Shown one piece after another: positions 1 through 8,728 of a DNA stretch of 10,000 nucleotides. The stretch lies in contig JAXCGZ010014073.1 of NCBI GenBank assembly GCA_037179515.1, positions 5,001 to 15,000 of the forward strand. Direction: 5' to 3'. The position numbers were made by a program, and so were the translations under genes. Origin of the DNA: Halocaridina rubra (Eukaryota > Arthropoda > Malacostraca > Decapoda > Atyidae). The stretch's first letter is position 1. Every line of letters starts with the position of its first letter. Under the pieces are notes generated by a model. That model was not told the origin of the DNA, ran no database searches, and saw only the letters and a program-made list of their open reading frames with translations.

Positions 1-695
<695 letters not shown>

Positions 696-970
696 AATAA
701 GATCTGTTTGTTGTTCAGTTTTCCTTTTTTGTTTGTTTATCAAAATTAGATTTTCTTGTGTAATCTTTAAATATCGATGCAGTTGCAATTTATTTACAAT
801 CTTGAGAAAGGATAATTCCATGAATGTTTCTTGACAAGCACTATTTACCTAAGGATAATATATTTTTTAACAGACTTAATTCATTTTTTTAAACACTACT
901 TCTCTGTGGAGATAATGAGAACATATTAATAAAGATTTCAATTGAATTACAATAATTAACTCGTGAAAGT

Positions 971-982
971 TGTGTGTGTGTG
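971..982. repeat. (TG)6 short tract
   Basis: Six TG units. The tract is complementary to the (CA)16 tract 46 bases downstream (1029-1060), so the two can pair as the arms of a hairpin around the TGCACATGCA-containing spacer. Confidence 0.85.
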
Positions 983-1024
983 TATGCACATGCATTCATA
1001 CATACTTGGATACATGTACATTAA

Positions 1025-1028
<4 letters not shown>

Positions 1029-1060
<32 letters not shown>
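1029..1060. repeat. (CA)16 microsatellite at the outer LINE's left edge
   Basis: Sixteen uninterrupted CA units. Immediately to its right the sequence becomes coding-like and belongs to ORF1 of the outer LINE. The tract therefore marks the apparent 5' truncation point of that element. Whether the LINE inserted into a pre-existing CA tract or the tract expanded at the junction cannot be told from one copy. Confidence 0.95.
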
Positions 1061-1061
<1 letters not shown>

Positions 1062-1062
1062 C

Positions 1063-1513
1063 CACTGATTAAACAGGCACTTAATAAAGAGAAGACAGTG
1101 GTAATCTCAGGGATAAGTGAATCCCAGGACGAGAAGCGGTGTTTTCAACGTGGTATGGCTGTTGGCAAGAATCCCAGGAGCCAGCATATCAGGGGAGACT
1201 TGAAGAATATAAAGCTAGAATTTTAGACCTGATAATAAAGCTTGGAGTAGTTTGTGGCCCTGTGGATATTGCAAACATTCTCTCAAAAGTAACTTTTGAG
1301 AGAGGGGGCACATGTAAAGAAATATTGATAAGGAAAAAAGGCCTAAAAGACCTTCAAAAATTCAAAATATGTTCATTAGACGATACAGAACACAGGAAGA
1401 AATGGAAAATATAAAAAACTTGTGTCAAGAGGCTAGAGGATAAAATGAGGAAAGAAATGAAGAAGAGAAGAAAAATTTTCATTTCAGAGTTCATCCAGAC
1501 AAAGGGGAGATAA
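1063..1513 (+). pseudogene. Outer LINE ORF1 remnant (RNA-binding protein, decayed)
   Basis: ORF1 proteins of such LINEs bind element RNA and act as nucleic-acid chaperones. Here the first segment (frame beginning just after the CA tract, 1063 to about 1135) encodes EKTVVISGISESQ, like the first beta strand of an RRM-type ORF1 domain. The frame then changes, near 1135-1140, to a second segment (to 1411) with helix-rich text such as RLEEYKARILDLIIKLGV, then VDIANILSKV and CKEILIRKKGLKDLQKF. This is the order expected of an RRM plus C-terminal domain. A TAA at 1412-1414 interrupts it, after which the same frame carries a lysine/arginine-rich helix (VKRLEDKMRKEMKKRRK) up to TAA at 1511-1513. The N-terminal part is missing. 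The family comparison is by pattern and memory only; a profile search would settle it. Lesions: 5' truncation, one frameshift, one nonsense codon. Confidence 0.55.
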
Positions 1514-1544
1514 AGAAGATAGTGATAGAAGATCAGGGAATGGG

Positions 1545-1808
1545 GCCTCATTAAGACTGTTATACATAAATGCTGTTGGACTAGTTGGTAAGGCAGTAGA
1601 ATAAAGATATAGGAGTCAATATAGTAAGGCAGATATAGTAGCAGTTACAGAGACTAAGTTTAGTGAGGACATAACCAGTGACACAGTTTTTCCTGAGGGC
1701 TGCAGAATATTGAGGGCTGAAAAATCTGAGAGGCCTGGTGTAGGGATAGCAATGCTCATAAGTCAAAGGATTCAGGTGAAGAAATAAACTTTGCCATAGA
1801 TAGTGAGT
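1545..1808 (+). pseudogene. Outer LINE ORF2, N-terminal endonuclease fragment
   Basis: The start of an apurinic/apyrimidinic-like endonuclease, which nicks target DNA to prime reverse transcription. The frame through ASLRLLYINAVGLVGK (about 1545-1592) gives the first strand with the conserved Asn. After an in-frame TAA at 1602-1604 it continues with ADIVAVTETKFSED, where the Glu of TET is the metal-binding residue (the family usually has TETW, here TETK). PGVGIAMLISQRIQVK follows. Near 1779-1785 one base appears to have been lost; the frame then reads INFAIDSE up to the inner LINE. The rest of the enzyme is found from 5583 onward, so this is the first piece of a split, dead ORF2. No start codon can be chosen. 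Confidence 0.8.
1795..1808 (+). repeat. Left copy of putative target-site duplication of the inner LINE
   Basis: CATAGATAGTGAGT here matches CATAAATACTGGGT at 5582-5595 in 11 of 14 positions. Both copies are in the same codon phase of the interrupted endonuclease (I-D-S-E here, I-N-T-G on the right), as expected if a short target was duplicated when the inner element landed. A few more bases upstream (TTTGC / GTTGC) may extend it with a 3-base gap. The mismatches mean the insertion is not very recent, or that the match is partly chance. Confidence 0.5.
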
Positions 1809-2435
1809 TCAAGGGTTACAGCTCAAATATATATTCGCATTCCTGGCAACCCCTTTGAGAGAGAGATACGTAATACATTGACAAATCAAGGCATTCCTTC
1901 TGAAGAAGTCTTGATTAAGGAGCTTTCTCGCAAACCAAACTGGGTTTCCTTCGCAATAACGGTATCGAAAGGATTTGAATATGTGCCTTACAAACTGAAG
2001 CAATGGCCTACAGGCACAATTGTCCAGCCATTTCGTGGGGGCAAACAATGGACACAACCTGGGTATTCTACAAAATATCCCAAACTACAGTCATACCAAA
2101 ATAAACAGCAAAGAGCTAATGAAACAATCCCCTATACACGAGACTACAGAAAGAGACACGATACAAACCTCTCTTATCGCCGTCCATGCACAAGAGACTT
2201 CTCCTGGAGTGATGGCTCTTACAACCCTAGACACTCACCTAGGCATACAAACTTTGGGAAGGCCCGATCATACCACGGCACGTACTCAAACCAGCGTTAC
2301 ACATCCAACGGCAGGTACAGACACCAGGATCCATGGGCTAACCCCAGAACACACTACAATAATGAATTCCCAGCAGAATCACACAGTCGAAACTACAACT
2401 ATGACTATGGATACCACCCCAATGAAACATGGTAA
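1809..2435 (+). pseudogene. Inner LINE ORF1, 5'-truncated RNA-binding protein
   Basis: The frame is open from the left edge of the inner element to TAA at 2433-2435 (about 208 codons). The apparent GTG start at 1803 lies in the flanking duplication and is not a real start; the true N-terminus is missing. The first part (IYIRIPGNPFEREIRNTL, then a segment beginning NWVSFAITVSKGFEYVPY and running to IVQPFRGG) has the pattern S-F-x-I-x-V ... W-P-x-G-x-x-V-x-x-F. That pattern is seen near the end of the folded domain in many LINE ORF1 proteins (a Baculovirus-FP-like C-terminal domain, by memory). After about codon 80 the protein becomes a long low-complexity tail rich in Arg, Tyr, His, Asn and Ser and ends HPNETW. 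Such basic, aromatic tails suit single-stranded RNA binding; this role is inferred. There are no zinc knuckles. Its 3' end overlaps ORF2 in the +1 frame. Confidence 0.75.
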
Positions 2436-5257
2436 GAATGTAACATTAGTACATGTGAACGCTCAGTCCCTGCTCGCTCATTTTGAGGAAATAATAATGC
2501 TAACAAAAGACTACAACATAGACATCCTCTGTGTAAGTGAAACTTAGCTTCCTCCTACAACTGAAAATAAATATGTGAATATCCCAGAGTTTAAAATATT
2601 TCGCAATGACCATGGCCGAGGGGGTGGGGTTTGTATTTATGTTAGAAATTATCTTAGTGCATCAGAAATAACCACAGGTTTAGAAAAAACTGAGGAGCTC
2701 GAAGATTTATGGATCACTGTGCTGTATCAGAAACTTCCATCTTTCATTGTAGGGTGTGTTTACCGTCACCCTAAAGCACCTACCAGTTCATTCAATCATA
2801 TGCTAGAAACATTCAGAAATATCTGTGTGCGTCATAAACCCATATACATACTTGGTGATTTTAATGATGACTTGCTCTCAGCAGATAACAAAATGAAAAG
2901 GGTGATCAACACAGTGAAGTTAACACAAATAGTGACAAAACCGACCCGCATAACCCCTAATTCTAGGACTCTTATAGATCTGATAATAACAAATAAAGTG
3001 GAAAGTATACCCTATTGGGACGTAGTTCCCTGCCCAATTGCAGACCACGAGCTGAACATTGCTATGCTAAACATAAACAAGCCCAAAAGGAAGCCTCTCC
3101 TCAAGACATTCCGGTGTCTAAAAAATTACTCCCCTGATATCTTTTGCGAAACATTAATCAACAACACAAATGCACTTAATAGAATTAAATACACAGATAA
3201 TGTCGATTTGCAGGTTGAGATTTTAACAAAAGTCTTCCTTGAATGCTTAGATAGTTGTGCACCCATTATAACAAGAAAAATAACCCGCCCCTCAGCCCCC
3301 TGGCTAACTAATGACATCAAAGAGGCAATGCAAATCAGAAATCAAATACAAAAAGAGCTAAAAATGAATAGATATGATATGACTCTCCGAGAACGTTATA
3401 AAACAGAAAAGAAACGTGTCAAATCTCTCATCAGTGTAAGTAAAAAAGACTTTTACAAAAAACAATTTAATGACTCTAGACATGATACAGCAGCAACATG
3501 GAAAGTGATAAGAAGCATGATACCAAATGAAAAGAGTACCTCAGAAAGTTATGAAAATATTACGGAGTTGAAAGACAAAGCAGATAACTTTAATAACTAT
3601 TTTGCTAACGTTGGCAAAAATACATATGAAAAAAACTCAAGAAAACATCAACTCAGTGAATATGAGTAATTGCCTAAATGACAATTCTTCCAATGAAAAC
3701 ACAAGAGAGTACTTCAAGATAACTCCTATCGATTGTGCTACCCTAATTCTTACCATAAAGAGCCTAAGAAACTCTGGCTCTTATGGTTCAGATGGTATAC
3801 CATTTCAGTTCATCAAAGATGCTCTACCCATGATTGCATCCTATATTCTAACTATTATGAACACTTCCATTGTTACTAAAAAGTTTCCTGACTCTTGGAA
3901 AATATCACATGTAATACCTCTGCATAAAAAGGGGGACAGAGAAGATGTGACAAAGTATCGTCCCATTTCCCTGCTACCCATTTTCTCTAAAATATTAGAA
4001 AAAATTGTTGCATGCCAACTTATGTCATATTTAGAATCAAATAGACTACTAACGATTAGCCAGCATGGTTTCAGACCAAAACTCTCGACGGAAACTACAC
4101 TGCTTAAAGTTACGAATAGTATATATAATAATATAGATATGAAAAAAATATCTTTACTAATTTTACTAGACTTATCAAAAGCCTTCGACAGTGTAAACCA
4201 TGAAATTCTTTTAAGTAAATGTATTAACTTAAATATTGATCCAAGCTGGTTTAGCGAGTATCTATCTAATCGTAAACAGTCCATACGTCTTAACAACATT
4301 ATCTCTGTGCCAAAAAATGTATCATTTGGTGTTCCACAGGGATCAGTACTTGGTCCTATCCTCTTCTCCATTTACGTAAATGATCTATCTTCTTTCATTT
4401 CTGACTGTCTAGTCGTACAATATGCAGATGACACTCAACTACTCCTTAGTGGTGATATTAATAACCTCCCAGAGTTAACTTTAAGAGCAGAAAACACTCT
4501 GTCAAAAATTAAAACCTATTTCCAAGAAATTGGGCTGTTAATTAACGAAAGTAAAACACAGTGCATATTTATTGGTTCAAGGTTCCACATAGCACAAATT
4601 CCAGAAAACACAACAATTAGTTTTTGCGACAATATTATCACACCTAGCAAAACTGTCAAAAACCTAGGAATTCACTTTGATAACCACATGTTGTTTGATT
4701 CCCATATAGATAAAGTATGCAAAAAGGTTACAGGAACATTAATGTACTTATCACGTATAAAAGACAATTTTGAGCCTACCACTCGAATAACTGTTGTTAA
4801 ATCTCTAGCCCTAAGTCACATTAATTACTGCACAACTGTTTGGGGAGCTACCACTAAGACTCAGATAAACAGAATACAGAAGCTTATTAATTTTGCAGCT
4901 CGAGTTGCCCTGGGAGGAATAAGAAAATATGACCACATCACACCAGCTCTCAATAAACTTGGGTGGCTGCGGGCAGAAAATAAGGTCGCTTATGCTATTT
5001 ATGTTTTTGTATTCAAAATTTTGGACCATCATTATCCTAGCTGGCTATTTGATTTAAAAACAGTCAGCGAAATAAGGGGAACCAACACAAGACAGAGCAG
5101 TGAGCTCTTTATTCACAGAACAAACACAGAAGCAGGTTCAAAGATGATCACTATCAAAGGGCCAACACTCTGGAATAATATTCCAGAGCATCTTAAAAAT
5201 GCATCCTCCTTCACAGCTTTCAAAGGCAAACTATATAGATTTCTTTTGGACAAATAG
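2422..5257 (+). pseudogene. Inner LINE ORF2: APE endonuclease + reverse transcriptase (one stop, one frameshift)
   Basis: This is the replication enzyme for target-primed reverse transcription. The likely start is ATG 2422 (MKHGKNVTLVHVNAQSLL), overlapping the ORF1 end by 14 nt; ATG 2401 is an alternative. Endonuclease motifs in order: HVNAQS; SET with Glu at 2539-2541; YRHP (2761-2772); GDFN (2854-2865); TLIDLIITN; ADH (3040-3048). The catalytic residues look intact. A TAG at 2545-2547 replaces the Trp of the usual SETWL motif. Near 3629-3635 a run of seven A shifts the frame; one extra A explains it exactly. The reverse transcriptase follows: YRPISLLP, HGFRPKLSTE, LDLSKAFDSV (from 4166), GVPQGSVLGP (from about 4328), and the catalytic YADD (4421-4432). 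The CR1/L2-type C-terminus contains RKYDHITPALNKLGWL and LWNNIPEHLKNASSF, ending FLLDK at TAG 5255-5257. Total about 945 codons, a normal length. There is no RNase H domain. Two simple lesions make it non-autonomous. Confidence 0.92.
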
Positions 5258-5581
5258 TTGCTGATCATTAAGAACTAATTATTCTCATTGTAAGGAAACA
5301 AATATGGAAATGATGCCGATAATAACGATCCTGTATCTAGTGGCATACTTACTACTTTATTATTAACATTATTGTTAACATTTTATTACAGCATTATTAT
5401 TTTCTATGAAAGCTACATTTAATTTAACTATATGTCTAACCCTCTTATTTATTAGTTTAATTACATGTCTACTTATAAGTTACTATTAATGTTGAATAAC
5501 CATTGTACAAAATGGAAATAAATGTTTTGATTTGAAACAAATGTTTTTGATTTTATTTTATTTTATTTGATTTGTTGCTAG
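5258..5581 (+). other. Inner LINE 3' UTR and tail
   Basis: An AT-rich, non-coding stretch after the ORF2 stop. It contains a small weak inverted repeat (TTAAC 5363-5367 with GTTAA 5374-5378), a polyadenylation-like AATAAA (5517-5522), then two imperfect copies of TGTTTTGATTT (5523-5533 and 5542-5554) separated by a small ATTTG-AAA-CAAAT hairpin, and finally TTTTA/TTTGA repeats. The 3' ends of CR1/L2/Jockey-like LINEs commonly carry such short repeats and serve as the recognition site for the element's own reverse transcriptase; that role is inferred here. The bases between the tail and the right duplication (about 5574-5581) may belong to either. Confidence 0.75.
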
Positions 5582-5595
5582 CATAAATACTGGGT
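5582..5595 (+). repeat. Right copy of putative target-site duplication
   Basis: CATAAATACTGGGT pairs with 1795-1808 (11 of 14 identical). It reads I-N-T-G in the frame of the resumed outer endonuclease, so the outer protein is continuous across the inner element once one copy is discounted. Confidence 0.5.
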
Positions 5596-8114
5596 CAGAG
5601 AGCATTATAATAGCTGTTGTATATAACCAACATAGGCTAGAAGTTTATGAGGAAAGTTATATAGGTACTATTGAAGTCATAAACTCAGTTGTTAACATTG
5701 CACAGGAGAGAAAATGTAGGACTTTGATTATGGGAAATTTTAATCATAGAGAGCTAGATTGGATAAATCTTGACCCAAACATTGGTGAGGACTCATTCAG
5801 GGCAAGATTCCTAGATTACGTACAAGGGAATATCCTACACCAACATGTACTAGAATCAACGAGGGCCAGGGGTGGAGATGTACCATCGCTACTTGGTCTA
5901 GTATTCACAGAAAACATGTTGGATATTGAAATTATTGAGTATGAACCACCAATTGGAAAGTGTGACCACTGTGTGTTGTTGATGGAGTATATCCTTGAAG
6001 ATGTTCTGCCTGCGAGTAGAGGCACTGAGGACACGAGGAAGAACTCTCCGAAAGGAGATTACATCAAAATGAATGAGTTTTTGCAGTTATTGACTGGAGG
6101 ACCTTATTTAACAACAAATCTGTACTAGAAATATACAAAATCTTTTGTGAGAAATATGGGAAGATAGTAGATTGCTGCATACCTGTCACCAAAGTAGGTA
6201 TAATTCATGCCAGAGAGAAATGGTTCAATAATTAGTATAAAAGAGCTAAGGAGTGGAGAGACAAATGCTGGAAAAGGTATAGGAGGAGAAAAAAACATAA
6301 ATGCCTGGTAGACCTATAAAAGAGCAAGAAATTATTACTTAAGTTAAAGAAGAGAGGCAGAGAGAGACTATGGAAGGGACATCACCAAGAAGGCAAAAGA
6401 ATATTCCAAGCTTTTCCACAGCTTTATCAGAGGAAAACTGAAGGTAAAAGAACAGGTTTGAAAGCTTAAGAGAGCGGATGGAAGCATCACTGAGACTGAT
6501 GAAGAGATCTGCAAAGAGTTGAACAAGGAAGTTCAGTCAGTATGTTCAGCAGGAAATACAGCACCCCCTCAGATTGCAGAGACAGAAGCTCATGGGCCGG
6601 TATTAGAGAACATCATCCTTTCAGCCACAAAGGTATTGCATTAGTGGGGTTAGATGTCCGTAAAGCTACAGGTTCTGATGATATATCGAATTATGTACTT
6701 AAAAAATGTGTAAATTCAATATCAGTGGCACTGAGTATCATATTTAAATAAATCACTGGAGTCAGGGGAGATTTCAATATGCTGGAAACAAGAAATCGTG
6801 ATACCTATCTTCAAAAAGGGAAGGAGGGATATGGCTCTAAACAATAGACCTGTTTTCTTGACTAGCATAGTTTGCAAAGTTATGGAGAAACTACTAAGGA
6901 AACATATCTCTCTTCACTTGGAATCTTTTACCTTTTTGTCAGTGAGACAACATGGCTTCAGAGAAGGTAGATGAACAGTAACAAACTTATTAGAATTTTA
7001 TGATGAGGTAAGCTGAATCTTACAGGAAAGAGAGGACTGGGCAGATTGCATTTTCCTAGACTTCCAGAAAGCATTTGACACTGTCCCACAAGGGAGACTT
7101 CTTAAGAAGCTGCAAGTAATGGCAAGAATAGGTGGAAATGTCTTGCAATGGATAAAAACATACTTAGAAGGAAGGGAACAGAGGGTTAGAGTAAGACACT
7201 CAGTGTCTGAATGGAGAAGAGTTAGTAGTGGAGTTCCACAGGGTTCAGTTTCAAGGCCACTTTTGTTCCTTTTATATGTAAATGACCTATCAGAGTCTGT
7301 AAATTTATTTATGAATATGTTTGCAGATGATGCAAAGATTGTGAAGAAAGTAAGAATTGAGAATAATGGTAAAAAGATTCAGGAAGATCTAAATAGTCTG
7401 CATGAGTGGTCAGAAAAGTGGCTAATGAAACCCAGTACTTCAAAATGTAAGGGAATAAGAATGGGTACAAGTGCAAGAAGGCCCCAGCTTGACTACTCGG
7501 TGGCTGGAGTACAACTTCGAGAGACAGAGAATGAGAGAGATCTAGGAGTAAACATACTGGCCGATTTGTCTCCAGAAATGCATATAAATGGCATAGCAAG
7601 GGCAGCATATGCTTTCTTAGCAAATGTAAGGTTAGCCTTCAGGCACATGGACAAGGAAATGTTCATAAATATTTATGTAACCTATGTAAGGCCAAAGCTT
7701 GAAAATGCAGTCCCCTTTTGGAATCCGCACTTGAAAAAGCATGCAGTTAAGCTGGAAAAAGTTCAAAGACATGCCACGAAACTGGTGCCAAAAATACACA
7801 GTCTCAGTTACTATGAGATGCTAAGGGAATTAGAGTTACCATCACTCGAAGCTAGAAGACTGAGGGGGGATATGGCGATAATTTTTAATTTCCTTCATGA
7901 TTATGACAGAGTGGATAGGGATCACTACTTTGATATGGCTAGCACTAGAACTAGAGGTCATAGTTTGAAACTTCGTAAGAAAACTTCATTGCAGGATGTA
8001 AGGATACACTTTTTTAGTGTAAGAGTGGTTGATAATTGGAATTAGCTAAGCTAGGAGGTAGTTAATGCTAACTCAATCCATAGTTTTATGGACAAGTATG
8101 ATAAGTATCACTAA
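5583..8114 (+). pseudogene. Outer LINE ORF2: endonuclease C-terminus + reverse transcriptase (heavily broken)
   Basis: The rest of the endonuclease lies at about 5583-6090: IIIAVVYNQH, LIMGNFNHRELDW, and CDH near 5960. The usual GDFN motif reads GNFN, an Asp to Asn change at 5736-5738 in a catalytic position. A connector of lysine/arginine-rich text follows. Reverse transcriptase motifs: GLDVRKATGSDDIS (about 6650), PIFKKGRRDMALNNRPVFL (6804-6860), QHGFREGR (about 6950), FLDFQKAFDTVP (about 7050), SGVPQGSV (about 7230), and the catalytic FADD (7320-7331). The C-terminal thumb/connector continues to DNWN. In-frame stops: 6233, 6309, 6345, 6459, 6972, 7014, 8043 and 8052, several explicable as single C-to-T or G-to-A changes. 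Frameshifts lie near 6091 (one base lost), 6289-6295 (extra A in A7), 6630-6645, and 6743-6750 (one extra A). With the left fragment the protein would have been about 930 residues, normal for the family. It is long dead. Confidence 0.92.
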
Positions 8115-8138
8115 GTACAAAATGGAACCGATCAGGAG

Positions 8139-8171
8139 ACGGGAAGTTACGAGCTTGGGGTTCTTTCCCGT
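8139..8171 (+). promoter_or_regulatory. 3' UTR stem-loop of the outer LINE
   Basis: ACGGGAA (8139-8145) and TTCCCGT (8165-8171) are perfect 7-bp inverted complements around a 19-base loop. The hairpin sits 25 bases after the ORF2 stop and just before the terminal repeat units. In CR1/L2-type LINEs such 3' hairpins are the feature recognised by the reverse transcriptase; this function is inferred from position. Confidence 0.6.
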
Positions 8172-8180
8172 AAGCACAAT

Positions 8181-8207
8181 TTGGTAATTACAATTAGGTA
8201 ATTACAC
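8181..8207 (+). repeat. CR1-type terminal tandem unit (two copies)
   Basis: TTGGTAATTACAA (8181-8193) is followed directly by TTAGGTAATTACAC (8194-8207). The shared core GGTAATTACA, repeated at a 14-base period, marks the 3' end of the outer LINE, since CR1-like elements end in a few copies of a short unit and not in poly(A). The next bases (8208 onward) are AC/AT-rich flanking DNA. Confidence 0.65.
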
Positions 8208-8298
8208 ATACACACGTACATATATGAGATAAAATTTGCTTGACGACCATTGCTGCCTTTACTGAAAATCTCTTGATGTTGCTGTTATCTTAATATGA

Positions 8299-8470
8299 TT
8301 TTTTTTTAGTATGACACCAGGACGGGTAAGAAAAATAAAACTGCTCATCATTTCTGATGAAGGATTCCAAAAACCATCTATTTATTAAACCATGTGAGCC
8401 TCATATAGTGATCGAACACGCTACTTCCGGTGTGGTAGCGGGCACTGAACTACTAAACTACATAAGGGTG
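8299..8470 (-). mobile_element. Probable tRNA-derived SINE (tRNA-Val-like head)
   Basis: Read on the minus strand this is a compact unit of about 170 bp. It has a tRNA-like head (about 8470-8395), a body of about 85 bp, and a terminal A9 run (complement of T9 at 8299-8307). The head shows an A-box-like D arm, GTAGTTTAGTAGTTCAGTGC (complement of 8443-8462), CCACACC at the anticodon-loop position, and a B-box-like GTGTTCGATCAC (complement of 8408-8419). The spacing from D arm to B box is within about two bases of a real tRNA. From memory, D arm and CACAC fit tRNA-Val best. The B box lacks one loop base, so this is not a functional tRNA. Internal Pol III promoters of this kind drive SINE transcription. 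I see no convincing target-site duplication. A search for other genomic copies with the same body would confirm it. Confidence 0.6.
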
Positions 8471-8521
8471 CAGGAGTCGTTAGAATATTGCAACATCAGG
8501 TGAAACCATGTATATTACTAG

Positions 8522-8523
<2 letters not shown>

Positions 8524-8612
<89 letters not shown>
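8524..8612. repeat. (CT)n microsatellite with one phase slip
   Basis: About 89 bp of CT repeat. A CC doublet at 8566-8567 shifts the dinucleotide phase about halfway through. The apparent open frames across it (poly Ser-Leu on one strand, poly Arg-Glu on the other) are repeat artefacts. Confidence 0.98.
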
Positions 8613-8614
<2 letters not shown>

Positions 8615-8728
8615 GAAAACTATATGCAGATATGATCGGAAAAAGGGAGGAGTGATATGCATTCCCCTTTTTCCTTTTATGGTAATGGTTTTGTACACAC
8701 GACCATCCCCCGCAGCGAGGTCAGGTTT

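Larger units (their letters stand above)
1061..1808 (+). mobile_element. Outer CR1-like LINE, left part (5'-truncated)
   Basis: This is the left part of an old non-LTR retrotransposon. It holds a decayed ORF1 (about 1063-1513) and the N-terminal portion of the ORF2 endonuclease (about 1545-1808). The element is cut off on the left at the CA microsatellite and interrupted on the right at about 1808 by the inner LINE. The same protein resumes at about 5583: the left part ends within a beta-strand/loop region of the endonuclease, and the right part begins just before the stretch IIIAVVYNQH, which is the next conserved segment of such enzymes. The CR1-like assignment comes from the much longer right part. 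The true 5' end of the element is not in the window. Confidence 0.85.
1809..5581 (+). mobile_element. Inner non-LTR retrotransposon (CR1/L2/Jockey-like LINE), nested
   Basis: A LINE of about 3.77 kb in the same orientation as the element it interrupts. Order: 5'-truncated ORF1 (to 2435), overlapping ORF2 with endonuclease then reverse transcriptase (about 2422-5257), an AT-rich 3' UTR (5258-5530), and a tail of TTTGA/TTTTA-like repeats (5531 to about 5573). There is no RNase H domain and no LTR, consistent with the CR1/L2/Jockey group. I cannot name the clade without a phylogeny. The left limit is inferred from the putative target-site duplication and from where ORF1 coding begins; it may be off by a few tens of bases. 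The 5' truncation is typical of incomplete target-primed reverse transcription. Only two lesions are visible in ORF2, so this copy is much younger than its host element. Confidence 0.9.
5582..8207 (+). mobile_element. Outer CR1-like LINE, right part
   Basis: The continuation of the LINE that begins at 1061, after the nested insertion. It contains the remainder of the endonuclease, the whole reverse transcriptase domain, the ORF2 stop at 8112-8114, a 3' UTR with a 7-bp hairpin (8139-8171), and a terminal duplicated unit containing GGTAATTAC (8181-8207). A hairpin followed by a short tandem unit is the usual design of CR1-type 3' ends. The C-terminal text (ENERDLGV, RPKLENAVPFWNPHLKKH, KLEKVQRHATKLVP, TRTRGHSLKL) is also characteristic of CR1/Rex-like reverse transcriptases widespread in invertebrates. 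The precise family name needs comparison with a repeat library. Confidence 0.9.

Noticed and set aside
1803..1805. GTG as the start of the inner ORF1
   Set aside because: It lies in the putative target-site duplication outside the element and GTG is not a normal eukaryotic start. The frame is simply open into a 5'-truncated ORF1.
3630..3636. A-AAA-AAC heptamer, a classical -1 ribosomal frameshift site, in the correct zero-frame phase in inner ORF2
   Set aside because: A -1 shift would enter the third frame, not the frame of the reverse transcriptase. The frame needed is +1 (or -2), so a one-base indel in the A run is simpler.
3841..4371. 176-codon minus-strand open frame
   Set aside because: It is the antisense shadow of the reverse-transcriptase core and has no domain of its own.
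7309..7623. 104-codon minus-strand open frame
   Set aside because: It is the antisense shadow of the outer reverse transcriptase.
8139..8470. SINE body sharing the 3' end of the outer or inner LINE
   Set aside because: I compared the SINE tail with both LINE 3' ends by eye and found no shared hairpin or terminal unit, so neither can be called its partner from this window.
8395..8470. Functional tRNA-Val gene
   Set aside because: The B box lacks a loop base, the anticodon stem is poorly paired and the 3' acceptor strand does not match the 5' one. A SINE head is more likely.
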